Of a stretch of 25,872 bases of DNA, positions 17,891 through 25,872 are shown in pieces (position 1 is the stretch's first letter; each line of letters starts with the position of its first letter). This stretch comes from Thraustochytrium sp. TN22. Its lineage: Eukaryota; Sar; Bigyra; Thraustochytrida; Thraustochytriidae. Below the pieces are notes generated by a model. That model did no database searches, was not told the origin of the DNA, and worked only from the letters and a program-made list of their open reading frames with translations. A program made the position numbers and the translations under genes. The DNA lies in the NCBI GenBank assembly GCA_013306675.1, contig JABLUY010000281.1:1-25872 (forward strand), read 5' to 3'.

Positions 17891-18126
17891 AACAGCAAGG
17901 AAAAGAACGGCGCTCACAGCCGATCAGCTCCAAGAGCATTTCTGATCGTATAACGGCTAGTATACCCGCCTGTCACGCGGGTGATCCGGGTTCGATTCCC
18001 GGTCAGGAAACGGTTTAATTTTTGTTCCATTCCCGATGGCCCTTTACAAGAGGGCCATCGGGATTGGGTCTCTTTTTATCGGGCTAAGCGCCTATTGGGC
18101 CGTTTCCGGCGGCCTATTCGTGTACG
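17891..18126 (+). repeat. tRNA-Asp cassette, copy 4
   Basis: The only cassette on the + strand. Leader AACAGCAAGGAAAAGAACGG...CGATCAGCTCCAAGAGCA, tRNA, T5 run, perfect hairpin 18032-18062 (CCCGATGGCCCT/AGGGCCATCGGG), GGGTCTCTTTTTATCGGGCT, then a GGCCG...CGGCC stem and GTGTACG. With copy 3 it forms an inverted pair with arms of about 230 bp and a ~540-bp spacer. Confidence 0.88.
17939..18010 (+). tRNA. tRNA-Asp (GTC), copy 4
   Basis: The fourth identical 72-nt tRNA-Asp, anticodon at 17972-17974, A73 discriminator at 18010, and a T5 run at 18019-18023 as terminator. The leader base-pairs with the acceptor side: CGATCAG upstream is the exact reverse complement of CTGATCG at tRNA nt 4-10. Confidence 0.9.
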
Positions 18127-18516
18127 TCGCCCGGACCCGGCCGCGGTGGCGGCGGCGGCGCGGCAGCCACAGCGGCAACAATCATCACGTTGTAAAAGTT
18201 CTTGACTTGCCGAGACTCATGACTTGCCTGGCTTGCCTGGCTTGCTTGCTTGCCAGGTCTGGCCAGCCGCCACCGGGTGGTAAGCTTGTACTGTCAAGGT
18301 AAGGTGTCGCAGGTGCTGCCGAGGTGTTTGCGGTTCCCAGATGCAAGCCCAGCCTCACAGACGCCGCGACTCCCGCGAGCAGAGCAGAATAGACGGCAAC
18401 AACGCAACGCGGCTCGCTCGCAAGGCGTGCTCGCAACGCCGCTCGCTCGCCTCGCTCGCCTCGCTCGCCTCGCTCGCCTCGCTCGCCTCGCTCGCTCGCC
18501 TCGCTCTTGAGGCAAG
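18127..18516. other. Upstream region of the NACHT-WD40 gene
   Basis: About 390 bp with no gene. It holds a GGCTTGCCT-type run (about 18224-18255) and a CGCTCGCCT 9-bp tandem tract (about 18448-18507) ending just before the start codon. These would lie in the promoter and 5' leader of the receptor gene. Confidence 0.65.
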
Positions 18517-21500
18517 ATGCCGGACAACAGGACCGTGGTGCGGGTTCTGTTTGCAGAGGGCGAACAAGATCGTGGCGAGCGAGTCCGTGCTGTGCTTGAA
18601 GAGGGTCTGGATGCAGCGGCGTGGCTCGTGACCACCGAAAGAAGGCCAGCTCGAGTGACGGCCGTGGTGGTGAGCAGGAGTTATGAGGAGGAGGACACGG
18701 AGAGGGCCCGAGAGCTGCAGCAAGCTTTTGAGGCCAGCGGCGCGCTGATCCCAGTCGTGATGGACGAGGACATGCTGCTGCAAAAGGCATGGCGCGGGGC
18801 GCTCGGGCGATACCTAGGGAACGAGCTGTACGTGGACCTGGACGAGGACGAGGATGCCCCCGCGGTGCTGGTTGAGCATGTGGTGGCGTGCACGGCAGGG
18901 GCGTTGCCCATGAGTAGTTGGGACGTCTACCTCTCGTACGAGTCGGAGGCGTACGAGGAGAGCCGAATGGTGGCAATGATGCTGGAAGCTGAACACCGGC
19001 TACGCGTGTGGCTCGAACCGAGAGAGGGCTTTGAGGTGCGCGGCATCAGGCAGGCGCGCGTCTTCGTAGTGCTGGGTACCTTGAGGTACATGGAGCGCGT
19101 GAACCAAAACATGCAGGAGCGGTGCGCGCTGGAGTTCTTGGAGGCCGCGGAGGTCCGGTACGAGCGCACGGTGGTGGGCGCGTTGGAGATGGCGCTGTTG
19201 AACGTGGCATGGGAGGGGCCCTTTCGCCTGCATCTCCAGGAGCAGGTGCCGGTGAATCTATCGCCCGTGACCGAAGCGAGCGTGCGGATGCTGGCCGATG
19301 TGATTTTGCAGCGCACGCTCGCGCCCATGGTGGCGACGCGGCTGTCGCCGCACATGCGGCAGGTGTGGGCCTTCTTGCAGCCGTATTCGTCGGAGGCCTG
19401 GGCGACGCGCAAAGCGACGGGCTTCGCGGCCGGAACTCGACACTGGGTTTTGGACGCCATCGGCGAGTGGTACCGCGGCGAGAGGTCCCGCGTCTTGGTG
19501 CTGCGAGGCGCCATTGGCTCGGGCAAGAGCACGGTGATGGCAGAAGCATGCCGGCGTGGCGGCGCACTCGGGGACGACCAGCATCAGCAGGCACATCCCC
19601 AGGGCATCGCCGGCGCCAACCGCGCGGGGGCGGTCCGCCGCCGCCGTAGCACGGCGATGCTGGCGCGCATGTGGCGGCGGAGCGGCCGCGCGCGGCCTGG
19701 CGTACCGGTGATCGCAGCTCACTTTTTCCGCAGCGACGTGGCTGGGGCCACCTCGGCTCGGGAGGCTCTGCTGAGCATCGCGTGGCAGCTGGCGGAGACG
19801 CTTCCTGGTTTCGCGGACGCCCTCGAGGTGTCGACCAAGGAAGCTGTCCTACGGCAGCCCCTCGTGGACGTCTTCCGCATCCTGCTGGTCGAGCCCCTGC
19901 AGCGGCTCGCGGCGCCGGCGCCGCGGCGCAGCCAAGTGATCGTCTTGGACGGCCTGGACGAATGCACCGACGCCCTGGACCTGATCCACCAAGTCATCGT
20001 ACAACGCTGGACGCGTGAGCTGCCCGCGTGGCTGTGCGTCATGGTCAGCACGCGCCCCGAGGTGGACATCCCGCAGGTTGTCTACAACTTTAGGCCCACC
20101 CTGGTGGAGCTCGACGGTCAGGCAAATCACGATGACATGCGCGCATACATGACGGAGCAGCTGCAGCAGGGGGGGCTCGACACGCACCACGCCGAAGAGC
20201 TCGCGCTGCGCTCGCACGGGGTCTTTCTGTGGGCGAGCTTCATGCCGAGCGTCCTGCACACGATACGCAAACGGGGCATCAAGAGCGTGCCGGAGGGCCT
20301 GGATGCGATGCTGCGTGCGCAGTTCGCGCGCTTCCTGCGGCACATCGAGGCCTTGGGCGGCAAGGACACCTATGACACGGTGCTGGCGCCCATGGTCGTG
20401 GCGCGCGAGCCCTTCAGTGTGCGCTTGCTGCACGAGATGCTGGGGCCGCAACACCGACCGGCGCGCACCAGGCAGATCTTGCGCGCGGCGCGCGCCCTCA
20501 TCTACCAAACAAGCGACGTGATCGGCCTGCGCCACACCTACATGGCGACCTGGCTCCTGGCGAACGACACGGACGATCTTGGCGTCGAGCCTGAGGAGGG
20601 CCACGACAGCCTGAGCGAGGCGCTCCAGAGGTACAGCCGCGAGGCCTTCGCACTGCGCCACGCCGTCTACCACCTCGTCACCTCGGGCCAGCGCGACGAG
20701 GCCCTGCGCCTCCTCGATGACTTTACCTGGGTGCAGCACCTCGTGTCCTCGGGTACTGACCCAGAGCAAAGGCGCGCCATTGTGGCCGGCGTCCTGCGCG
20801 ACTGCCGCGCTGACCGCCTCGACCTGGAGAGCGAGACGCCGGACTTCTTGCGTCAGGCGCTGCGCGCCCTCAGTCTCTCGCCGGACGAGCTGACCAGCCA
20901 GGTCCTGGCGCGCATTGCACTTGATGAGAAGATTGCCCTCCGCCAGGGCGTCGTCCTGCCCAACACACGCTGGCTGCGCCCGCTCAAGACCAGCCTCGCG
21001 CACCCGCGCCAGCCCCTGCTCCACACCATGCCTGGCCACGTGGGCGCGGTCACTTGCGTCGCCTTCTTCACGCCGGAGAAGCTCGTCTCTGGCGGCCAGG
21101 ACGCCACCTTGCGCATCTGGGAGACCGCTGGCGCCTTCGGCCAGCAGCTCGCCGTGCTCGTCGGCCATAACGCGCCCATCACCAGCGTCGCCGCCCTTCC
21201 GCCGGAACAAATCATTTCCGCCTCCGACGACCGGTCCATGCGCATCTGGGACACCTTCTCCTGCGAGACCATCCTGGTCCTCGACAGGATGCACGATGCC
21301 CCCATCACCGCCGTCGACGCGCATCCGCCCTTTGCAGTTTCGGCGGCCGCCGACAATACGCTCCGCGTTTGGGACGCCAACAGCGGCCACCTTCGCCAGC
21401 AGCTCGATGGCCACGCGGATCTCGTGCGCGCCGTCGCAATCTGCGACGGCCGCGTTGCCTCCGGCTCGCGCGACAGGACCGTGCGCCTCTGGTCGCTCCC

Positions 21501-22881
21501 GGACCTCGCTTTTGGGAACGACGGGAACGCCTCCAGCTCCGCCTCCGGCTCCCTCCTCGATTTTCCGGTGCTCGTCCTGGAAGGCCACACCGACGAGGTC
21601 ACCGCAGTCGCCATTCATGACGACAGCCACCACGACGACGCCGCTACCGTCCTCTCCGCCTCGCTCGACCGAACCGTGCGCATCTGGAGTGCCGCGCACG
21701 GAGCCCTGTTGCACACGCTCCGCGTCGACGCCTTCGTCTACGCCGTATCCGCCTCGAACGACCGCATCGTCGCGGGCTGCGCTGATGCCACGCTCCATGT
21801 CTGGGATGCCAGCGCCAAACCCGTCGCCACCCTGCACGGCCACGAGGCCGCCATCCTCGCCGTCCGCGTCTTTCAGGACCGAGTCGCTTCCGCCTCTGCG
21901 GACGCCACGCTGCGCATGTGGAACGCACGCGCCCGCCTTCCGCCGGCGCTGCCTTCGCACCACCTCCCGGTGCGCTGCCTCGCCGCCCACGCCGGCAAGG
22001 TCGTCTCCGGCTCGGACGACACCACCGTACGCGTCTGGGACGGCGCGGACGGGAGCCAGCTCCACGTCCTCTTTGGCCACGCGGGACCGGTCCGAGACGT
22101 CGCCATTTACGAGACCATTGTGGCCTCCGCCTCCGAGGACCGAGAGGTGCGCATTTGGGACGCAATCAAGGGCGACCTCAGGCACACGCTTGCAGGCCAC
22201 ACCGACGTCGTCACGGGCGTCACGCTGCGCGACCACCTCGCCGTCTCCGTTTCCTGCGACTGCACAGTTCGCGTCTGGGACGCCAGGCGCGGCGTGCTGC
22301 TCCACCACTTCGCCGGCTTTTTGGACCACGCCTACGCCGTCGCCGTCTCCTCCAGACCCCCACTCGTGCTCTCCGGCTCCGAGGACCACACGGCGCGCCT
22401 CTGGGATCTTGAGCAGAACCACTTGCGCCACGTCTTCCGAGCCCACACCGGCCCGGTGCGCGCCGTCAAGCTGGCCTGGAACGCCCGCCACGCCATCACC
22501 GCCTCCACTGACTTTTGCATCAAGTTTTGGGACACTGCCACGGGCGACCACCTCTGGGACCTCAAACGTCACGAGGCGAGGGTCACCCATCTCGATCTGC
22601 TCGACGACACCATCCTCCTCAGCCGCGACGCTGACGGCATTGTCCTGCACACGGACGTCGTCGCCAACACCACCCGCCCCGCCGCACTCTCGCTCAGGGA
22701 CAACGTCCACTTGCGTCTTGCAGGAGGCATCGGCTTCACTGCTGACGATGTCATCCTCGACTGGATCTACCTACCCGAGGACCAGGACGCCTACGACAGG
22801 GACGACCACGAGCCGAGCCACCTCGCGCTTGGGGACAGCTCCGGCATGATCCACATTCTCAAGCTTGAACACGCTGCTTGA
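18517..22881 (+). CDS. TIR-like/TIR-like/NACHT/WD40 NLR-type receptor
   Basis: A 1454-aa single-exon STAND ATPase. Residues about 5-125 resemble a TIR domain without its catalytic part (VTAVVVSRSYEEE, then LIPVVMDED). Residues about 133-250 are a second TIR-like module: WDVYLSYESEAYEE (beta-A), RQARVFVVLG (beta-D) and RCALEF, whose E206 sits where NADase TIRs have their catalytic Glu. The NACHT domain has Walker A GAIGSGKS (331-338), Walker B VIVLDGLDEC (474-483) and a sensor-like VMVSTRPE. A helical linker (about 640-830) leads to about 14 WD40 units (from about 834), i.e. two seven-bladed propellers (DATLRIWE, DRTVRLWS, DTTVRVWD and so on). By family knowledge the repeats would sense a ligand, NACHT would oligomerise and the TIR part would signal, as in innate immunity or cell death. 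TIR calls are moderate; NACHT and WD40 are firm. Confidence 0.9.
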   Translation: MPDNRTVVRVLFAEGEQDRGERVRAVLEEGLDAAAWLVTTERRPARVTAVVVSRSYEEEDTERARELQQAFEASGALIPVVMDEDMLLQKAWRGALGRYLGNELYVDLDEDEDAPAVLVEHVVACTAGALPMSSWDVYLSYESEAYEESRMVAMMLEAEHRLRVWLEPREGFEVRGIRQARVFVVLGTLRYMERVNQNMQERCALEFLEAAEVRYERTVVGALEMALLNVAWEGPFRLHLQEQVPVNLSPVTEASVRMLADVILQRTLAPMVATRLSPHMRQVWAFLQPYSSEAWATRKATGFAAGTRHWVLDAIGEWYRGERSRVLVLRGAIGSGKSTVMAEACRRGGALGDDQHQQAHPQGIAGANRAGAVRRRRSTAMLARMWRRSGRARPGVPVIAAHFFRSDVAGATSAREALLSIAWQLAETLPGFADALEVSTKEAVLRQPLVDVFRILLVEPLQRLAAPAPRRSQVIVLDGLDECTDALDLIHQVIVQRWTRELPAWLCVMVSTRPEVDIPQVVYNFRPTLVELDGQANHDDMRAYMTEQLQQGGLDTHHAEELALRSHGVFLWASFMPSVLHTIRKRGIKSVPEGLDAMLRAQFARFLRHIEALGGKDTYDTVLAPMVVAREPFSVRLLHEMLGPQHRPARTRQILRAARALIYQTSDVIGLRHTYMATWLLANDTDDLGVEPEEGHDSLSEALQRYSREAFALRHAVYHLVTSGQRDEALRLLDDFTWVQHLVSSGTDPEQRRAIVAGVLRDCRADRLDLESETPDFLRQALRALSLSPDELTSQVLARIALDEKIALRQGVVLPNTRWLRPLKTSLAHPRQPLLHTMPGHVGAVTCVAFFTPEKLVSGGQDATLRIWETAGAFGQQLAVLVGHNAPITSVAALPPEQIISASDDRSMRIWDTFSCETILVLDRMHDAPITAVDAHPPFAVSAAADNTLRVWDANSGHLRQQLDGHADLVRAVAICDGRVASGSRDRTVRLWSLPDLAFGNDGNASSSASGSLLDFPVLVLEGHTDEVTAVAIHDDSHHDDAATVLSASLDRTVRIWSAAHGALLHTLRVDAFVYAVSASNDRIVAGCADATLHVWDASAKPVATLHGHEAAILAVRVFQDRVASASADATLRMWNARARLPPALPSHHLPVRCLAAHAGKVVSGSDDTTVRVWDGADGSQLHVLFGHAGPVRDVAIYETIVASASEDREVRIWDAIKGDLRHTLAGHTDVVTGVTLRDHLAVSVSCDCTVRVWDARRGVLLHHFAGFLDHAYAVAVSSRPPLVLSGSEDHTARLWDLEQNHLRHVFRAHTGPVRAVKLAWNARHAITASTDFCIKFWDTATGDHLWDLKRHEARVTHLDLLDDTILLSRDADGIVLHTDVVANTTRPAALSLRDNVHLRLAGGIGFTADDVILDWIYLPEDQDAYDRDDHEPSHLALGDSSGMIHILKLEHAA

Positions 22882-23451
22882 CTCCCCGCCGAGCCTCCCA
22901 GCCACTGCTGCTGTGATTGATTGAGAGCGAAGCCAGCCGGGCGCCATCATCGGCGGACGCCTAGGAAGGCCGATGTGCTCGCTGCCGCTTACGTCGGTGC
23001 CTAGCTAGCTAGCTGGAGGCCCAACATAACAAGACTTTGAACGCCAACAAGGGTTCAAGATGAGAACGAGAGCGCTAGCCTAGCACCTAGCCAGGCCTAG
23101 GTCGACCCTCGCAGCGTAGGCGTTGGTTGGTGCCATGGTGGTGTCTGCACCCGTTTGAGTCCTGATCCTTCACAGACTGACTGTGAGTCAAGGTGGGAAA
23201 AAAAGTCTTGCTCCACTGGCGTGGCATGGCTTGCGTGGCCTTCGAAGCGCGGCGCCCGGGCCGGCCAGGCAGTTAGAGCTCCAACCGTGGACGATCCGAA
23301 GCGAGGCCAGCGAGCGAGCGAGCGAGCGCACAGACGCGGGCCGGCGCCAGGACGCGGGCCGGCGCCAAGTCGCGGGCCGGCGCCAAGTCGCGGAGCGGCT
23401 AGGCCGCGACGCCGGCGCGCGAGAGTAGAAGCGCCGAAAGATCGGAGACCC
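22882..23451. other. Intergenic region with short tandem repeats
   Basis: About 570 bp without a supported gene. It contains CTAGCTAGCTAG (about 23000-23012), a GAGC tetranucleotide run (about 23304-23325) and 3.3 units of an 18-bp repeat ACGCGGGCCGGCGCCAAG (23334-23393). The open frame upstream of 23452 lacks an ATG, so this is treated as leader. Confidence 0.65.
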
Positions 23452-24453
23452 ATGGCGCCGCACGGCCTGCTGGCGTGGCTGCGCAAGGGCGGCCGGCGCG
23501 AGCACGACGGCGGCGCCAAGGCCGCAACGGCGGCGCGAGCGTGCGGCCCTGAACAGGGCGGCTCGCATGGCAGCAAGCGCGGTCGCGCTGACGCGCGAGA
23601 CGGCGGGGAGGAAGCCGAGTTTGTCGACCTCGTGAGCGACGATGAGGACGGTGAAAAGATGAAAGAGGTCGATGCGCAGCCCGAGAAACGCGCCAAGAAG
23701 CACGCGTCAATCGACAGCGAGGAGCTTGAGACAAGGCGCGCTGCGGTGAAGCTGGAGGGGCTCCCGAGTCAGTTCGTGGAGGCGTCGGAGCTGGATCTGC
23801 AGGACATTAACGAACCGTCCGACAACTTCGTCAAGATGGAAGTCCTGGCTGCCTGGGACGATCTGGTGGCGCAGCATGAGCTCCAGGAGGCAGGTGGTCG
23901 TGACGCATCCCGTGGGCGCGGCGAAGCCAAGTCAATCGACGGAAAGGCAGGTGGAGCGCAGCCGCGTCATTGCCAACGCGACGGATGCCATACGTTGGCT
24001 CGTTCTGGCGGTCGTCCCTTCTGTGCAGCGCACGGCGGCGGGCGGCGCTGCGAGCACTCAGGCTGCGGTAAGATCGCCCAGAGCGGCAGGAATCGCCCGT
24101 TTTGCAACGCGCACGGCGGCGGGCGGCGCTGCGAGCACCCAGATTGTGACATGAGTGCCCGAAGCGGCGGCAATCGCCCCTTCTGCATTGCGCACGGCGG
24201 CGGGCGGCGCTGCGAGCACCCAGATTGCGACAAGTGGGCCCAGAGCGGCGGCAATCGCCCCTTTTGCATTGCGCACGGCGGCGGGCGGCGCTGCGAGCAC
24301 CCAGATTGCGACAAGAGTGCCCAGAGCGGCGGCAATCGACCCTTTTGTAAAGCGCACGGCGGCGGGCGGCGCTGCGAGCACCCTCAATGTAGCAAGAGCG
24401 CCCGTGCTGGCGATCTGCAGCGTTGCAGAGCGCACGGAGGCGGGAAGCGTTGA
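23452..24453 (+). CDS. HGGG zinc-finger repeat protein with SUMO-related motifs
   Basis: A 333-aa protein. The C-terminal half carries six tandem fingers (174-331), each about 27 aa, of the form C-x4-C-x12-C-x2-H followed by GGGRR (for example CEHPDC then PFCIAHGGGRR; the last is shorter). Four 81-bp units are nearly identical in DNA. This finger type is known from plant WRKY19-like and oomycete proteins; its ligand is not established. The N-terminal half has a SUMO-interaction-like motif, FVDLVSDDED (57-66), a basic patch KRAKKH, and two sumoylation-type sites, VKLE (K100) and VKME (K128). This suggests a nuclear regulator (inference). ATG 23452 is the first in-frame ATG. The stop is TGA 24451-24453. 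It is paralogous to the next gene, about 1.56 kb downstream. Confidence 0.85.
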   Translation: MAPHGLLAWLRKGGRREHDGGAKAATAARACGPEQGGSHGSKRGRADARDGGEEAEFVDLVSDDEDGEKMKEVDAQPEKRAKKHASIDSEELETRRAAVKLEGLPSQFVEASELDLQDINEPSDNFVKMEVLAAWDDLVAQHELQEAGGRDASRGRGEAKSIDGKAGGAQPRHCQRDGCHTLARSGGRPFCAAHGGGRRCEHSGCGKIAQSGRNRPFCNAHGGGRRCEHPDCDMSARSGGNRPFCIAHGGGRRCEHPDCDKWAQSGGNRPFCIAHGGGRRCEHPDCDKSAQSGGNRPFCKAHGGGRRCEHPQCSKSARAGDLQRCRAHGGGKR

Positions 24454-25009
24454 TCCGAGATTGGTTGCTCCCGCATGGCCGCTTCAAGGTGCGCGACTTG
24501 CGCATTGCATCAAGCGCGCGCCGATAGATGACCTTCGGAATGAGGCCTAAAGAAGACAGAGAAAGTTGAAGAGATCACGAGTTTCCCTCCTTGCTGCACC
24601 GCTGCTCCGTTGCAGCTGGCTTCACGCGAGCACTTGGCGCGGCGCGGCCGCGTGCGAGCGAGCGCGGGCGGGCGAGCGCAGAGTTCTCTGCAGCCTCGCC
24701 TGCCAGTGCGGGACGAACACCTCGGCCCGCAAAGGGAAGCCGCGTCTGGCGGCCTGGCCCGGCGGGCCTGGGCAGGCTGGGAAGGGAAAAAAGCAAACCA
24801 GCAGCGGCAGCCTGCAGCTGGGCAGCAGCGGCGCCTCGCCCGTGCGATCAAAACGCGATTGTCGCGCGACTGGCCGTGCGGCGAGACTCTCGCGCAGGCG
24901 CGAGCGTCAAGTGGCGGGGCAGGGTCTGCGCGGCGCGTGGCGCCCGACGACTCCGAGGCGCCGCGCAGCGCAGGAGCGGCTCCGCGCCGCGCAGGGGCGG
25001 CGGCTCGAC
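24454..25009. other. Spacer between zinc-finger paralogues
   Basis: About 556 bp. The first bases (TCCGAGATTGG) match the sequence after the finger array of the downstream paralogue, so the duplicated unit extends past the stop. The rest is GC-rich with GCGAGCG-type runs near 24650-24680. No gene is supported. Confidence 0.6.
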
Positions 25010-25872
25010 ATGGCGCCGCGCGGGCTGCTGGCTTGGCTGCGCAACGGCGGCCGGCGCGAGGACGGCGGAGGCGACGAGACCGCGGCGGTGGCGCGAGCGC
25101 GCGACCGTGGGCTCGCCGAGCGGCGTGGTGCCAAGCGCGGCCGCAGCCATGCGCACGACGCCAGCGCAGAGCCCGTGGTTGTGGACCTCGTGAGCGACGA
25201 TGAGGACGGTGCGCTGGGCGGTGAAACGATCCAGCAGGCTGCTGCGCCGCCCAGAAAACGCGTCAAGAAGCACGCGTCGACCGACAGCGAGGAGGCCGAG
25301 ACGAGGCGCGCTACGGTGAAGCTGGAGGGGCTCCCGGGCCAGTTCGTGGATGCGTCGGAGCTGGATCTGCAGGACGTTGACGCACCGACCGACAACTTCG
25401 TCAAGATGGAAGTCCTGGCTGCGTGGGACGATCTGGTGGCGCAGCACGAGCTCCAGGAGGCAGGCGGTCGTGACACATCCCGTGGGTGCGGAGAAGCCAA
25501 GTCAATTGAAGGGATGGCAGGTGGAGCGCAGCCGCGTCATTGCCAACGCGAGGGATGCCAGACGTTGGCTCGTTCTGGCGGTCGTCCCTTCTGTGTAGCG
25601 CACGGCGGCGGGCGGCGCTGCGAGCACCCAGATTGCGACAAGAGCGCCCAGAGCGGCGGCAATCGCTCCTTTTGCGTTGCGCACGGCGGCGGGCGCCGCT
25701 GCGAGCACCCAGGTTGCGACAAGAGCGCCCAAGGCGGCGGCAATGGCCGCTTTTGCGTTGCGCACGGCGGCGGGCGGCGCTGCAAGCACCCCCAATGTAG
25801 CAAGGGCGCCCTTGCTGGCCAACTGCAGCTTTGCCAAGCGCACGGAGGCGGGAAGCGTTGCTCCGAGATTGG
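25010..25872 (+). CDS. HGGG zinc-finger paralogue, 3' end outside window
   Basis: A tandem paralogue of the gene at 23452, open from ATG 25010 to the window edge (287 complete codons). It shares the MAP-x-GLLAWLR start, the SIM-like VVDLVSDDED (about 57-66), the sites VKLE (K104) and VKME (K132), and the shared block from KLEGLP to HELQEAGGRD. It has four fingers (from 25541, 25619, 25700 and 25781) rather than six. At the position of the upstream gene's TGA stop this copy has TGC, so translation continues (GKRCSEIG) beyond the window. The real C-terminus is unknown. Confidence 0.82.
   Translation, partial: MAPRGLLAWLRNGGRREDGGGDETAAVARARDRGLAERRGAKRGRSHAHDASAEPVVVDLVSDDEDGALGGETIQQAAAPPRKRVKKHASTDSEEAETRRATVKLEGLPGQFVDASELDLQDVDAPTDNFVKMEVLAAWDDLVAQHELQEAGGRDTSRGCGEAKSIEGMAGGAQPRHCQREGCQTLARSGGRPFCVAHGGGRRCEHPDCDKSAQSGGNRSFCVAHGGGRRCEHPGCDKSAQGGGNGRFCVAHGGGRRCKHPQCSKGALAGQLQLCQAHGGGKRCSEI

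Noticed and set aside
19849-22710. 953-codon open frame on the minus strand
   Set aside because: It lies entirely antisense to the NACHT-WD40 gene, has no recognisable domain and follows from GC-rich codon bias at third positions.

Overview
This is a GC-rich eukaryotic nuclear window, probably from a single-celled, flagellate-forming protist. The evidence is compact single-exon genes, one spliced gene with GT/AG introns, RNA polymerase III style tRNA genes without encoded CCA, and products such as a class I cyclic-nucleotide phosphodiesterase, cysteine dioxygenase and a centriolar TCP10/CPAP-type domain. A Zn(II)2Cys6 regulator, a NACHT-WD40 receptor and plant/oomycete-like HGGG zinc-finger repeats together suggest a stramenopile such as a thraustochytrid (Labyrinthulomycetes). 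That placement is inference; nothing in the window proves it.

Layout. 1-1844: a CGG-rich leader and a Zn2Cys6 transcription factor with a PAS-like region (+). 1845-2847: repeat-rich intergenic DNA. 2848-5814: a three-exon gene (+) with an N-terminal TCP10/CPAP G-box sheet, a long coiled coil and two C-terminal WH2-like actin-binding motifs. 5985-9275 (-): a GAF-domain cyclic-nucleotide phosphodiesterase, preceded by 20-bp and 33-bp minisatellites. 9991-11490 (-): a psq-like helix-turn-helix protein. 11799-12708: two tRNA-Asp(GTC) cassettes (-). 12963-13559 (+): an alkyltransferase-like (ATL) protein lacking the catalytic Cys, whose 3' end is duplicated in tandem. 13871-16393 (-): a fused multi-domain cysteine dioxygenase. 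17121-18126: two more tRNA-Asp cassettes arranged as an inverted pair. 18517-22881 (+): a TIR-like/TIR-like/NACHT/14-blade WD40 receptor. 23452-24453 and 25010-end (+): tandem paralogous HGGG zinc-finger proteins with SUMO-related motifs; the second runs off the window.

These eukaryotic genes are not an operon. The best candidates for something undescribed are: (a) the repeated tRNA-Asp cassette, in which a 72-nt tRNA identical in all four copies sits inside a larger element with a conserved leader and a structurally conserved downstream hairpin, and carries an unusual A73 discriminator and a tRNA-Glu-like 3' half; (b) the NLR-like receptor with two TIR-like modules; (c) the fused dioxygenase with two complete active sites and a third, decayed module; and (d) the TCP10-coiled coil-WH2 architecture linking centriolar and actin modules.
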